Assembly: GCA_024958715.1 (NCBI GenBank)
Contig: JANWUS010000010.1
Coordinates: forward strand, 1-34,309
Source: Cyanobium sp. FGCU52
GTDB lineage: Bacteria > Cyanobacteriota > Cyanobacteriia > PCC-6307 > Cyanobiaceae
Direction of reading: 5' to 3'
Length of the DNA: 34,309 nucleotides
The notes beneath the pieces are model-generated. The model was not told the DNA's origin, made no database searches, and saw only the letters and a list, made by a program, of their open reading frames with translations. The position numbers were made by a program, and so were the translations under genes. Position 1 is the stretch's first letter. Every line of letters starts with the position of its first letter. Shown here piece by piece: positions 15,438 through 24,508 of this stretch.

Positions 15438-17153
15438 GTGCGCCATGCCTCCGTGGGCCGACGCCAGGACCCATCCCTTCCCCTGCTGCTGCTGTTCGCC
15501 GAGCCCCTCCAGCGGGAGGGGCTGGTGCGCTGGCTGGAGCAACCTCCCGCCGCCGGCAGGGTGGTGAGCGACGGCGCTGCCGGCATTCCCACCGGGCCGG
15601 GGCCGGTGCGCCTGGTGATCTGGGCCCTGGACGGAACCCCGGCCAGCGAGATCCTCACCGCTGAGCTGAGGACGCTGCAGGAGCGCTGGCAGCCGGCCCC
15701 CGTGCTGCTGCTGCTGCCCGGCCGCCATGCCTATCCCACCGAACTGCTGCTCACGCTGCCGGTGCAGGGTCTGCTGGTGAATCCCGGGGCCGAGGAGCTG
15801 CGCGAGGCGGTGGACACCCTGCTGGCGGGTGGCCGCCTGGTGAACATCCTCGCCGGCAGCGAGGCGCCTGCGAACGACGGCGCGGACGGCGCCGCCGTGC
15901 CCCTGGGGCTGGGACAGTGGCTGCTGGTCAGCGGCCTGCAGCAGATCGATGCCGAGCTGGCGGGGATTCGCAGGCTGCTGAGCAAGGAGGGAACCGGCGA
16001 CCTGGCCCGGCTGCTGCTCCTGGGCCGCCTGCGCGAACTGCGCATGGCCCGCCACCTGCTGCTCTGGCTCTGGGGGCCGATCAGCATGGCCTGGAGCCCC
16101 GGCCAGGGCGGCGGAGTTGATCGCGAGATCCCGGCTGTGGTGCCGTCCTCCACCGGCGCCCTGCAGGCCGCGGTGAGCCTCACGCTGCGGGATCGCACCG
16201 CCGACGGGATCTGGGAGGCCCTCCGACGCCGGCTCCTGGATGCGGCCGGTGGCGGGGCGGAGAACGGCAGCGGCCTGCTGCTGGCCCTCGACGGCCTGCA
16301 GGCAGAGCGGCGCCGGGATCTGCTGATCGCCCTGGTCGAGCAGTTCGCCCTGCTGCGAAAGCGCCTGCAGACCGATAGCGGCGGGCTCGAGAGCCTGATC
16401 AGCCGCTGGCAGGAGCGGCAGCCTGAGCTGCGCCGCGAGGCCCTGCGCCAGATGGCGGGCTCCTATGTCCAGCTGCCCTTCGACGGCGGACTGCGGCCGG
16501 TGGCGGACAGCCTGCTGCGCAGCAGCGATCTGGAGCCTGAGGATCCCGAGCTGCCCGATCCCCGCCCCATGCTCTCCACCCTGGTGCTGGCCCGGCCGCT
16601 GCTGGTCAACGGGCGCCTGCTGGCCCCCGATGAGCCCCAGGCCGTGCTGTACCTGGAGATGCTCCTGGCCAACTGGCTGGTTCGCAATGCCGAACTGGTG
16701 AGCGCCGAGCTGCTGTCCGCCTGCGCCGACTGGCCCGAACTGCGCCGTTATCTGCTCCATCCGGAGTTCCTGCCCACCCGCAACCTCGAGGGGCTCCGCA
16801 ACCGCCTCAATGCCCAGCAGCGCTGGAGCGAATGGTTCGAGCGGCCCATCCATCTCTACGAGAGCCGTCGGCCGCTCTACCAGCTTCAGGCCGGCCGCAT
16901 CCGCAGCATCGATCTCACGGAACCCCGCGACGCAGAACTGCGGCGGCTGAGCTGGCCCCAGCAGCTCGTGACCCTGATCCTCGAGGCCCGCGATGCCCTG
17001 GCGCCCCAGCTTCAGCACCTCGTGCGCGGGCTGGGGGATCTTGTGGTGGTGCTGCTCACGCGGGTGATCGGACGGGCGATCGGCCTGGTGGGTCGGGGCA
17101 TCCTGCAGGGGATGGGGCGGAGTGTCGGCTCCAGGGGCGCGCGGGCACAATGA
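15438..17153 (+). CDS. DUF3685 family protein (cyanobacterial)
   Basis: Protein of 571 residues from GTG 15438, similar to the cyanobacterial DUF3685 family. The N-terminal quarter looks like a response-regulator-like alpha/beta fold (PLLLLFAEPLQREGLVRWLE, then PVLLLLPGRHAYPTELLL and GLLVNPGAEELREAV), without an obvious phosphoacceptor. The middle is helical and rich in Leu and Arg. The C-terminus has an amphipathic/hydrophobic stretch LGDLVVVLLTRVIGRAIGLV that may contact a membrane. Its role is unknown; distribution suggests a photosynthesis or thylakoid context, but that is inference. The open frame extends upstream into the Fur gene in another frame; GTG 15438 is the first sensible start. 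A TACGGT at 15424-15429 lies so close that a leaderless message is possible. Confidence 0.8.
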   Translation: MRHASVGRRQDPSLPLLLLFAEPLQREGLVRWLEQPPAAGRVVSDGAAGIPTGPGPVRLVIWALDGTPASEILTAELRTLQERWQPAPVLLLLPGRHAYPTELLLTLPVQGLLVNPGAEELREAVDTLLAGGRLVNILAGSEAPANDGADGAAVPLGLGQWLLVSGLQQIDAELAGIRRLLSKEGTGDLARLLLLGRLRELRMARHLLLWLWGPISMAWSPGQGGGVDREIPAVVPSSTGALQAAVSLTLRDRTADGIWEALRRRLLDAAGGGAENGSGLLLALDGLQAERRRDLLIALVEQFALLRKRLQTDSGGLESLISRWQERQPELRREALRQMAGSYVQLPFDGGLRPVADSLLRSSDLEPEDPELPDPRPMLSTLVLARPLLVNGRLLAPDEPQAVLYLEMLLANWLVRNAELVSAELLSACADWPELRRYLLHPEFLPTRNLEGLRNRLNAQQRWSEWFERPIHLYESRRPLYQLQAGRIRSIDLTEPRDAELRRLSWPQQLVTLILEARDALAPQLQHLVRGLGDLVVVLLTRVIGRAIGLVGRGILQGMGRSVGSRGARAQ

Positions 17154-17172
17154 GGCGAACCGCCCGCCACCG

Positions 17173-17742
17173 TTGCCGACCCGCCGTCTCCCCTTCAGGC
17201 TCTCCGCCCTGCTCGGTTCTCTGCTGTGCCTCCTGATCGGTTGGGGCGGCTGGCCGGGCGCCGCCGTCGCCGCCCTCGACGACGACCGCTACGACGGCAA
17301 TATCTTCGCCCTCTACGCCGGTAACGGCTCCCTGGTGCCGCCCCGCAACACCCTGGCCGAGTCCCGCGCCGCCGGCCGGGTGGCCGTGCTCGTCTACTAC
17401 CTCGACGACAATGCCGCCAGCAAGCGCTTCGCGCCCGTGGTGTCGGAACTGCAGCGCCACTGGGGCAACACGATCGAACTGATCCCGCTGGTCACCGATC
17501 CGCTGCAGAACCGTCCCGTCAGCGGTGACGACGATCCGGCCCGCTACTGGAAGGGCACGATCCCCCAGGTGGTGGTGATCGAACCCGCCGGTCGGGTGGT
17601 GTTCGATGCCCAGGGTGCCGTGGACATCGGCCGCATCGATGCAGCCATCAGCACGGCCACCGGCATCCCCCTGCCGGAGGGAATGCCGGGCTCCGACCTG
17701 CAGTCGTTCAACGAACTGAACCGCGAAGTGGTGAGCCGATGA
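17173..17742 (+). CDS. Exported thioredoxin-like protein, thylakoid PSI accumulation factor family
   Basis: From TTG 17173 the product has 189 residues and starts with a clear signal peptide: basic [10 protein letters not shown], hydrophobic core to about residue 25, cleavage near AVAA-LDDD. The mature part begins [20 protein letters not shown], a hallmark of the cyanobacterial/plastid thylakoid protein family linked to photosystem I accumulation, followed by a thioredoxin-like segment ([35 protein letters not shown]). The usual CxxC is absent, so it is not a redox thioredoxin. GTG 17122 is the alternative upstream start but would spoil the signal peptide and overlap the previous gene. A CACAAT (-10-like) lies at 17146-17151. 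Its stop overlaps the fumC start. Confidence 0.7.
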   Translation: MPTRRLPFRLSALLGSLLCLLIGWGGWPGAAVAALDDDRYDGNIFALYAGNGSLVPPRNTLAESRAAGRVAVLVYYLDDNAASKRFAPVVSELQRHWGNTIELIPLVTDPLQNRPVSGDDDPARYWKGTIPQVVVIEPAGRVVFDAQGAVDIGRIDAAISTATGIPLPEGMPGSDLQSFNELNREVVSR

Positions 17743-19157
17743 CCGCCGCAGCTTCCTCCGCCCACCCCGGAGATGCCGGGGCGGCCACCCGCACCGAACG
17801 TGACAGCCTCGGCCCCGTGCAGGTGCCGGCGGAGCGGCTCTGGGGAGCGCAGACCCAGCGCTCCCTGCGCTACTTCCCCTTCGGCGTGCGCATGCCCCTG
17901 GCGATCGTGCACGCCTTCGGCGAGCTGAAGGCCGCCTGCGCCGAGGTGAACGCCCGCGAGGGCCTGCTCGATGCCGATCGGGCCGCGGCGATCGTGGCCG
18001 CCGCCGAGGCGGTGGCCAAGGGCGATCTCGACACCGAGTTCCCGCTGCGCGTCTGGCAGACGGGCTCCGGCACCCAGACCAACATGAACTCCAACGAAGT
18101 GATCGCCAACTGGGCGATCGCACGCTCGGGAGGCGTGCTGGGCAGCAAGACCCCGATCCATCCCAACGATCACGTCAACCTCAGCCAGTCGAGCAACGAC
18201 ACCTTCCCCACGGCGATGCACATCGCGGCGGCTGTGGGTCTGGAGCGCCGGCTGATCCCGGCCGTGGAGGCCCTCGCCGAATCTCTGCGGCAGCGGGCCG
18301 AGGAGTTCGCCGGCGTGGTGAAGATCGGCCGCACCCACCTGCAGGACGCCGTGCCCCTCACCCTCGGGCAGGAGTTCGGGGGCTGGGTGGCCCAGCTGGA
18401 GCTGGCCCTCGAGGGCCTCAGGGCCCTGCTCCCCCAGGTGCGCCAGCTGGCCATCGGCGGCACGGCGGTGGGAACGGGCCTCAACGCCCCGGCCGGCTTC
18501 GGGGAGGCGGTGGCGGCCCGGCTGGCGGAGCGGATCGGCCTGCCCTTCACCAGCGCCCCCAACAAGTTCCAGGCCCTCGCCGGCCACGAACCCCTCGCCG
18601 CCGCCCACGGCTCCCTCACGGTGCTGGCGGGCAGCCTGATCAAGATCGCCAACGACGTGCGCTGGCTCGCCAGCGGCCCCCGCTGCGGCCTGGGCGAACT
18701 GGTCCTGCCGGAGAACGAACCCGGCTCCTCGATCATGCCGGGCAAGGTGAATCCCACCCAGTGCGAAAGCCTGACGATGCTCGCCGTGCAGGTGATGGGG
18801 CACAACACGGCCGTGCAGATGGCCGCCAGCCAGGGGAACTTCGAACTCAACGTCTACAAGCCGCTGATCGCCCACAACCTGCTCGAGAGCATCGAGCTGC
18901 TGCGGGGCGGCTGCCATGCCTTCCGGGAGTTCTGCATCAGCGGGCTGGGGGCCGACCGGGTGCGCATCGCCGAACTGCTGGAGCGCAGCCTGATGCTGGT
19001 GACGGCCCTCACCCCGGCCATCGGCTACGACCGGGCCAGCGAGATCGCCCGCCACGCCCATCGCGAAGGCCTGAGCCTGAGGGAGGCGGCCCTGGCCCTG
19101 GGGGTGATCGACGCCGAAACCTTCGACCGCTGCGTCAGACCCGAGACGATGATCTAG
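17739..19157 (+). CDS. fumC: Fumarate hydratase, class II
   Basis: Homotetrameric, iron-free fumarase of 472 residues that interconverts fumarate and malate in the cytoplasm. Family landmarks are [13 protein letters not shown] near residue 107, [11 protein letters not shown] near 150, the TH(L) in [16 protein letters not shown] near 195, and the fumarase/aspartase signature [11 protein letters not shown] at 329-339 with the mobile-loop catalytic Ser. Length is normal. The start ATG overlaps the previous stop by four bases (ATGA), so translation is probably coupled to the PSI-factor gene. Its stop TAG shares a CTAG with the stop of the convergent Cache gene. Confidence 0.97.
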   Translation: MTAAASSAHPGDAGAATRTERDSLGPVQVPAERLWGAQTQRSLRYFPFGVRMPLAIVHAFGELKAACAEVNAREGLLDADRAAAIVAAAEAVAKGDLDTEFPLRVWQTGSGTQTNMNSNEVIANWAIARSGGVLGSKTPIHPNDHVNLSQSSNDTFPTAMHIAAAVGLERRLIPAVEALAESLRQRAEEFAGVVKIGRTHLQDAVPLTLGQEFGGWVAQLELALEGLRALLPQVRQLAIGGTAVGTGLNAPAGFGEAVAARLAERIGLPFTSAPNKFQALAGHEPLAAAHGSLTVLAGSLIKIANDVRWLASGPRCGLGELVLPENEPGSSIMPGKVNPTQCESLTMLAVQVMGHNTAVQMAASQGNFELNVYKPLIAHNLLESIELLRGGCHAFREFCISGLGADRVRIAELLERSLMLVTALTPAIGYDRASEIARHAHREGLSLREAALALGVIDAETFDRCVRPETMI

Positions 19158-20122
19158 GGCTGCTCGTACACCCCCGCGCCCACGATCAGCGTTTCACCCT
19201 GGGGTGTCACCACCTTGCGCACGTAGGTGGCCTTGCGCAGGGGCAGCCGGGAGGCATCGGGCTGGGGCCACCAGTAGCTGGTCCAGCCCGAACCCTGCTG
19301 CAACGCCAGGTTGATGTAGTTGCGCACCATCGGCGCTCCCGAGGCGTCGCGCAGATCGATCAGATTCCTGCCCTCCAGCTCCGGGAAACCGGGATTCACC
19401 ACCTCCACACCCTTCGGCGTGTCCACGAACACGTAGGTGTCGCGGAAGCTGAAGCGCTCGCGCCGATCGCGCAGCACCGGGAAGGCCGCCCGCCCCTGGC
19501 GCTGCAGCAGCTCGGCCGCCGCATTCACCTCCTGGATCACGAAGGCCCGCTCCATCGGTGCCTTATACAGGCCGCTGCCCACCAGGTAGGTGCGGCCGGA
19601 GGGGGCCTGCACCCGCACCACGTAGGTGCTCTTCCACACCGGCCTCCGCTCGTTGGCGCCAGGCCGCCGCCACTGGTAACGCACCCAGCCACGGCCGCCG
19701 GGATCGCCGGCCCGCTCCACCAGCATGCGGCCGAACGGCTTGCCGGTGATGTCCATTTCCCGGGCCAGGTTGTTGCCTTCCTCTCTGGGATCGGGGGGAT
19801 AGACGATCCGCTCACCCTCGGGGCTCAGCACGAAGACATAGCGCTCTCCCTGGAACCAGCGCCCGCCACGCTGGCGGAAGGCGGGAAACGCCTGCTCTCC
19901 CTCCCGGGCCACCGCCGCCGCGGCAGCGTCCACGAAGGCCACCAGATCCTTGGTGGCGACATGGGTGTAGGTGAAGGCGGGGTCGCCCCCGGCCGGCATC
20001 GTCGTGGTCATGCCGGGGGCCGCCGCGGGTGTGGGCTGAGCGGGCCCCGCCAGCGCTGCCGGAAGGCAGGCGAGGGTCAGGCCGGTGAGAACCAGCAGGG
20101 CAGGCAGGGAGCGGCGGACCAT
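19154..20122 (-). CDS. Secreted tandem-Cache domain protein
   Basis: Protein of 322 residues from ATG 20122 (GTG 20131 is the alternative). A signal peptide ([25 protein letters not shown]) leads into two copies of a single-Cache-like domain, about 56-188 and 193-322. Both repeats share the order YVFV ... P(D) ... G(R/N)NL ... DI/DL ... GW..Y.W ... TYV..V ... LVGSGLY or IVGAGVY. Cache domains bind small molecules outside the cytoplasm. No transmembrane or signalling output domain follows, so this would be a free or lipid-associated periplasmic binding protein. It lies about 55 bases downstream of the PIN-PhoH gene on the same strand and may be in its transcript. Its stop overlaps the fumC stop. 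Confidence 0.85.
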   Translation of the reverse strand: MVRRSLPALLVLTGLTLACLPAALAGPAQPTPAAAPGMTTTMPAGGDPAFTYTHVATKDLVAFVDAAAAAVAREGEQAFPAFRQRGGRWFQGERYVFVLSPEGERIVYPPDPREEGNNLAREMDITGKPFGRMLVERAGDPGGRGWVRYQWRRPGANERRPVWKSTYVVRVQAPSGRTYLVGSGLYKAPMERAFVIQEVNAAAELLQRQGRAAFPVLRDRRERFSFRDTYVFVDTPKGVEVVNPGFPELEGRNLIDLRDASGAPMVRNYINLALQQGSGWTSYWWPQPDASRLPLRKATYVRKVVTPQGETLIVGAGVYEQP

Positions 20123-20178
20123 CGAACGCACGGGAAAGGAGGGTGCAGCAGGAGCATGGAAGGGAAGGAAGCGACGGC

Positions 20179-21561
20179 TCAGAGCAGATTCGCCGCCAGT
20201 TCGGCGAGCTCCGAGCGCTCGCCGCGCATCAGCGTCACATGGCCGGCCAGGCCCTGGCCCTTGAAGCGCTCCACCAGCCAGGTGAGGCCATTGCTCTCGG
20301 CATCCACATAGGGATTGTCGATCTGATAGGGGTCACCGGTGAACACGATCTTGGTGCCTTCACCCACCCGCGTCACGATCGTTTTCACCTCGTGGGGGGT
20401 GAGGTTCTGGGCCTCGTCCACCACCATGAACTGGCGGGGAATCGAGCGCCCGCGGATGTAGCTGATCGCCTCCACCTCCAGCAGGCCCATGCCCTTGAGG
20501 TCGGCCCAGCTGCTGCGCGGTCCGCGGTGGCCGCCACGGGCCGGGTGCGCCGACTCCTCGCCGCCGAGCAGGTAGTCGAGGTTGTCGATGATCGGCTGCA
20601 TCCATGGGCCCATCTTCTCCTCCAGATCCCCGGGCAGAAAACCGATCTCCTTGCCGAGCGGGATCACGGGCCGGGTCACCAGCAGCCGGTCGTAGAGGCG
20701 CTCATCCGCCACCTGGTGCAGGCCGGCCGCCAGGGCCAGCAGGGTCTTGCCGGTGCCGGCCTTGCCCACCAGGGTCACCAGTTGCACGGCGGCGTCGAGC
20801 AGCAGGTCGAGGGCGAAGGTCTGCTCCCGGTTGCGGGGCTGGATCCGCCCCAGCCGCACCTTCGGCACCTTCTGCAGCGGCAGCAGCGCGGCGCTGCGGG
20901 CGTCAAAGCGGGCCAGCAGGGTGTGGTTGGGCTGCAGCTGGTCCACCAGCGTCACACCCTCGTTGGCCTGCAGGCCCGCCGGTCCGCCGCTGCCCTCCGG
21001 CAGTTCCGCCAGGGGAAGCCCTCCTTCCCCCTTCACCCGGTCGATCTGATCGGCGCTCACCCAGAGTTCGCAGAACCCGGGATACAGATCCGCCAGATCC
21101 ACCTTGTCAGTGGTGTAGTCCTGGGCGGTGAGGCCCACCGCATCGGCCTTGATACGCAGATTGGTGTCCTTGGTGACCAGCACCACCGGGGGCTGGCTGC
21201 CCATCACCTCGTGCATCCGCTGCTCGAGGGCCACCGCCAGGATGTTGTTGTCGCCGTTGCCGGATTTCAGCTCGGGCGGCAGCTGGGCGAGCGTTTCACT
21301 GCGGCAGAACACCACCTGCAGCGTTCCGCCGCTGCCCTGGTCGATCGGCACCCCCTCGGAAAGATTGCCCCGCTCCCGCAGTTCATCGAGCAGGCGTGAC
21401 ACCTGACGCGCGTTGCGGCCCTTCTCGGACGGATCGCGCTTGAAGCGGTCGATCTCCTCCACCACTTCGATGGGCACCACCACGTGGTTGTCCTCGAAGC
21501 GGGTGATGGCCTGGGGGTCATGCAGCAGGACGTTCGTATCCAGGACGTAGGTCTTGCGCAT
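20179..21561 (-). CDS. PIN-PhoH fusion ATPase (PhoH2 type)
   Basis: Protein of 460 residues with an N-terminal PIN ribonuclease domain (about 1-155) and a C-terminal PhoH helicase-like ATPase (about 240-460). PIN acidic residues are seen in VLDTNVLLHD (D8), VVEEIDRF, GDNNILAVAL (D104) and VTKDTNL (D132). The ATPase has Walker A GKAGTGKT (266-273), VTRPVIPLGKEIGFLPGD, Walker B MVVDEAQN (379-386) and FTGDPYQID. In PhoH2 proteins these parts act together in RNA unwinding and cutting; in some bacteria they pair with an upstream antitoxin-like gene, which is not present here. ATG 21561 fits the PIN start exactly. It is divergent from the CofE-like gene across 89 bases. Confidence 0.94.
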   Translation of the reverse strand: MRKTYVLDTNVLLHDPQAITRFEDNHVVVPIEVVEEIDRFKRDPSEKGRNARQVSRLLDELRERGNLSEGVPIDQGSGGTLQVVFCRSETLAQLPPELKSGNGDNNILAVALEQRMHEVMGSQPPVVLVTKDTNLRIKADAVGLTAQDYTTDKVDLADLYPGFCELWVSADQIDRVKGEGGLPLAELPEGSGGPAGLQANEGVTLVDQLQPNHTLLARFDARSAALLPLQKVPKVRLGRIQPRNREQTFALDLLLDAAVQLVTLVGKAGTGKTLLALAAGLHQVADERLYDRLLVTRPVIPLGKEIGFLPGDLEEKMGPWMQPIIDNLDYLLGGEESAHPARGGHRGPRSSWADLKGMGLLEVEAISYIRGRSIPRQFMVVDEAQNLTPHEVKTIVTRVGEGTKIVFTGDPYQIDNPYVDAESNGLTWLVERFKGQGLAGHVTLMRGERSELAELAANLL

Positions 21562-21613
21562 GCCAGTGGCCGCTCCGGTGCCATTGCGGCGAACCTAGGG
21601 CCATCCCCCCATC

Positions 21614-21619
21614 TACGCT
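21614..21619 (+). promoter_or_regulatory. Possible -10 element of the CofE-like gene
   Basis: TACGCT fits the TANNNT core of a bacterial -10 box and stands in an otherwise GC-rich 89-base divergent spacer. It is 31 bases upstream of the TTG start. No convincing -35 element was found. Confidence 0.3.
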
Positions 21620-21650
21620 CCGCCCGTTCGCGCCCTGTTGGGTTTCAGGC

Positions 21651-22829
21651 TTGCCGTTCCTCGCCTCCCTCCTGCTGGTCCTGGTGCTGCTGTTCGGCCT
21701 CACGCTGCTGTGGCTGGAGCTGCGTCACCGCCTGAGGCCTGCCTCCCCCCTGCAACTGATCCCCGGTCCCTTCACGGTGCGGCGCCGTGCCCAGGGCCTG
21801 GAAGTCACCGGCGACATCACCATCCGCAATCCCCACGCCCGCATGGAGGTGATGGTGCCCGAGATCCGGGTCGAACCCGTGCTGCTCGGCCGCAGCGATC
21901 TCGCCGAGCTGCGCACCGTCACCCGCATCACCCCCCTTCATACCGATGAGGAGGCGCGGCCCGACGGCTACTGGGCCGCGTACATCGTCAAGGGCAGGAA
22001 ATCCACCGCTGCCCGGCTGCGCCTGCAGCTCAGCGGTCCGGCGGGGGTGGATCTCGAAGGCCTGCTCGACACCCTCTGGATCGACCTGCACTGGGTGAAC
22101 TACGGCCCCTTCGGCCGCCTGCACCGCCGCCACGGGATTCTGGTGCCGGTGCAGAAGCCCGAGCCCCTCGATCCCGCCCTGGCCCCGTGGCGCGAGGGCG
22201 AGGCCTGCCGGGTCCTGCCCCTGCGCACCCACCTGCTGGGGGTGCTCGACGATCCGATCGAAGTGCTGCGCCGCTACGGCGGCGAAGTCCTGCAGAGCGG
22301 GGACATCCTCACCATCGGCGAGACGCCACTGGCGGTGATGCAGGGCCGCTACCACCATCCCTCCACGGTCGAGCCTTCGATGCTGGCGCGGCTCCTGTGC
22401 CGCGTCTTCCATCCCACCAGCAGCCTGGCCACCGCCTGCGGGCTCCAGAGCCTGATCGACATCGTCGGTCCCGCCCGCGTGCTCTGCGCCTGGCTGGCCG
22501 GCACCGCCCTCAAGCTGGTGGGCAGCAAGGGGGGGTTCTACCGCCTCGCCGGCGACCAGGCCCGCCTGATCGACGACATCACCGGCACCACCCCGCCCTA
22601 CGACCAGACGATCGTGCTCGGGCCCCAGGATCCGGAGACCTTCTGCCGCAGCGCCGCCCGGGAGCTGGGCGTAGGCATCGCGGTGGTGGATGTGAACGAT
22701 CTGGGCCGGGTGAAGGTGCTGGCCGCGAGCCCCGGCTGCGACGAGGACCTGCTCCAGCGCGCCCTGCGCCCCAACCCCGCCGGCAACGCCAACGAACGCA
22801 CCCCCCTGGTGCTGGTCCGTCCCGCCTGA
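21651..22829 (+). CDS. Membrane-anchored CofE-like (F420-0:gamma-glutamyl ligase family) protein
   Basis: Protein of 392 residues. An N-terminal membrane helix (about 3-22) is followed by a strand-rich domain (about 35-165) and a CofE-like domain (about 180-390) with GEVLQSGDILTIGETPLAVMQGR, VGSKGGFYRLAGDQARLIDD and TIVLGPQDPE. CofE adds glutamates to coenzyme F420-0. Most cyanobacteria are not known to make F420, and a membrane anchor is not part of the classic enzyme, so the true substrate may be another acid. The start is TTG 21651, which is the only start that places the helix at the N-terminus. No other F420 biosynthesis gene is in the window. Confidence 0.78.
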   Translation: MPFLASLLLVLVLLFGLTLLWLELRHRLRPASPLQLIPGPFTVRRRAQGLEVTGDITIRNPHARMEVMVPEIRVEPVLLGRSDLAELRTVTRITPLHTDEEARPDGYWAAYIVKGRKSTAARLRLQLSGPAGVDLEGLLDTLWIDLHWVNYGPFGRLHRRHGILVPVQKPEPLDPALAPWREGEACRVLPLRTHLLGVLDDPIEVLRRYGGEVLQSGDILTIGETPLAVMQGRYHHPSTVEPSMLARLLCRVFHPTSSLATACGLQSLIDIVGPARVLCAWLAGTALKLVGSKGGFYRLAGDQARLIDDITGTTPPYDQTIVLGPQDPETFCRSAARELGVGIAVVDVNDLGRVKVLAASPGCDEDLLQRALRPNPAGNANERTPLVLVRPA

Positions 22830-22838
22830 ATCGCTGCC

Positions 22839-22844
22839 TACGAT
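22839..22844 (+). promoter_or_regulatory. Possible -10 element of the GNAT-like gene
   Basis: TACGAT, ten bases after the CofE-like stop and about 40 bases upstream of the next start codon, has the TANNNT pattern seen before several other genes in the window. No clear -35 element is visible. Confidence 0.28.
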
Positions 22845-22884
22845 GGCCGCATAGCCCGCCGTCCTCTCCGTTCCCGACCTCCCC

Positions 22885-24030
22885 GTGCCCATGCCCTCGG
22901 CGACCACGCCGGCACCGACACCGGCTGGACCGACAGAGCGGGCTCCCGGAGAGGGGGCCCCTCCGCCTGACCGGAGCCCTGTCTGGAGCGTGGAACCGCT
23001 GCAGGGCTGGCACCTGCCCCTGCTCGATGATCCGGAGCTGGTGCCCGTCCAGCCGCTGGCCCAGCGCGCCCTGCTGCTGGCCCTGCCCGATCGGCTGATG
23101 GGCGCGCTGTCGCCGCGCCGTCCCCGGGCGCCGCAGGTGCTGCTCGCCCTCGGCCGCGATCCGGAGGGGCGCTCCCATGTCCTGGGGCTGATCGGCAGTC
23201 GCCGGCTGAACCGCAGCGGCAGCTGCTGGCAGGTGGAGCAGCTTCTGCTCAGCGGCGAAGCGGGCGAGGCCCGCCTCTCCCCCGGCCGGCGGCCCGTCAC
23301 CATCGGCCTGCTGCAGGAGGCCATCCAGCGGGCCCGGGGCGCCGCCAGCTGGATCGCCACCGTGAACGCCGCCGACACCGCCCTGCTGGCGGCCCTGCGC
23401 GAACAGGGCTTCCAGCCCCTGCGCACCGACTGCCTCTGGCGCTGGCAGCCCCCCCACGACCCCGGCGACCGCGACGACCAGGCGGCCAACGGCCCGGCGG
23501 CCGAGCTTCAGCTCCGCGCCCTCAACCGCCGCACCGCCGCCCTGCTCTGGCACCTGGAGCAGGCGGCGTGCCCGGCCCAGCTGCGTCAGCTGCTGGATCG
23601 CCGCGTGGAGGATCTGCTGGATCAGAGCCACGGATGGGGCTGGATGCTGGTGGATCCCAGCCGCAACCAGGCCGTGGCCGGGGTGCGGCGCCTGGAGGAG
23701 CATCCCGCTGGCGGCCACCTGGTGGAGTTCAGCCTGCATCCGGGCTGGAGTCATCTGCTGGGCCCCGCCACCGAGCGGCTGTTGCGGCGGATCGCGGCCC
23801 CCGCCCATGAGGCGATCTGGCTGCAGGCGGAGGTCGGCGACGAGGCCCGCCGCGCCTGGCTCGATGGCCTGGGTGCCGAGCCTCGGGGCGAGCAGGTGCT
23901 GATGGCCCGCAGCGTCTGGCGTCGCCAGGAGGGCCAGCCCGCCCGCGGCGCCGCCCGCCGCATCGAGGCGGTGCTCGAACAGCTGCAGCCCCGCCGCCGC
24001 CCCCTTCCCACACCCGTGGTGCCCCGCTAG
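22885..24030 (+). CDS. GNAT-like acetyltransferase-fold protein, cyanobacterial
   Basis: Protein of 381 residues from GTG 22885 (ATG 22891 is just as likely). The first 35 residues are Pro-rich and probably disordered. Two alpha/beta halves follow. The first (about 50-190) has LALGRDPEGRSHVLGLIGSR and TIGLLQEAIQRARGAASWIATV. The second (about 200-350) has WMLVDPSRNQAVAGVRRLEE and HLVEFSLHPGW, which look like the central strands of a GNAT fold. No catalytic residues can be named, and the substrate is unknown. Its stop touches the GTG of the ruvX gene, so the two are translated together. I recognise this as a hypothetical protein type of cyanobacteria rather than a named family. Confidence 0.7.
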   Translation: MPMPSATTPAPTPAGPTERAPGEGAPPPDRSPVWSVEPLQGWHLPLLDDPELVPVQPLAQRALLLALPDRLMGALSPRRPRAPQVLLALGRDPEGRSHVLGLIGSRRLNRSGSCWQVEQLLLSGEAGEARLSPGRRPVTIGLLQEAIQRARGAASWIATVNAADTALLAALREQGFQPLRTDCLWRWQPPHDPGDRDDQAANGPAAELQLRALNRRTAALLWHLEQAACPAQLRQLLDRRVEDLLDQSHGWGWMLVDPSRNQAVAGVRRLEEHPAGGHLVEFSLHPGWSHLLGPATERLLRRIAAPAHEAIWLQAEVGDEARRAWLDGLGAEPRGEQVLMARSVWRRQEGQPARGAARRIEAVLEQLQPRRRPLPTPVVPR

Positions 24031-24489
24031 GTGGCCCGGCCCCGGCCCTGCTCCGCCCTCGCGCTCGACGTGGGCCGGCGGCGCATCGGCCTGGCCGGCT
24101 GCGATCCCCTCGGCGTGGTGGTGAGTCCCCTGCCGGCCCTGGCCCGGGGCCCGTTCGAACAGGACGTTCAGCACATCCTCACGCTCGTGCGCGACCGGCG
24201 CGTCAAGGCGCTGGTGGTCGGTCTGCCGCTCGATGCCCGCCAGCAGCCCACTGCCCAGGCCCGCCACTGCCGCCGCTACGGACAGCGGCTGGCGGAAGCG
24301 CTGACGGCTGCCGGCAACCCCCTGCCCCTGGTCTGGGTCGATGAGCATGCCAGCACCTGGGCGGCTGGGGAGCGTTTCGGCCTGCAGGGCGACCGGAGTG
24401 GACGCCTCGACAGTGCCGCCGCCGCCCTGCTGCTGGAACAATGGCTGCAGGACGGTCCGTGCCCGGCAGCGGTCGCTGATCCCCCCTGA
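24031..24489 (+). CDS. ruvX: Putative pre-16S rRNA nuclease / Holliday junction resolvase-like YqgF
   Basis: RNase H-fold protein of 152 residues. It has the family N-terminus ALDVGRRRIGLAGCDPLG with the first catalytic Asp, VVGLPLDARQQPTAQA in the middle, and VDEHASTWAAGERF plus LDSAAAALLLEQWL near the end, supplying the remaining acidic residues. The family matures the 5' end of 16S rRNA; the older name is Holliday junction resolvase-like RuvX. The start GTG 24031 follows directly on the upstream stop (24028-24030), consistent with coupled translation. Length is normal. No unusual feature. Confidence 0.9.
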   Translation: MARPRPCSALALDVGRRRIGLAGCDPLGVVVSPLPALARGPFEQDVQHILTLVRDRRVKALVVGLPLDARQQPTAQARHCRRYGQRLAEALTAAGNPLPLVWVDEHASTWAAGERFGLQGDRSGRLDSAAAALLLEQWLQDGPCPAAVADPP

Positions 24490-24508
24490 TTCCCACCGCC
24501 TGGCTTTC

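Noticed and set aside
15423..17150. 575-codon minus-strand open frame
   Set aside because: Antisense shadow of the DUF3685 gene, Gln/His-rich, no motif.
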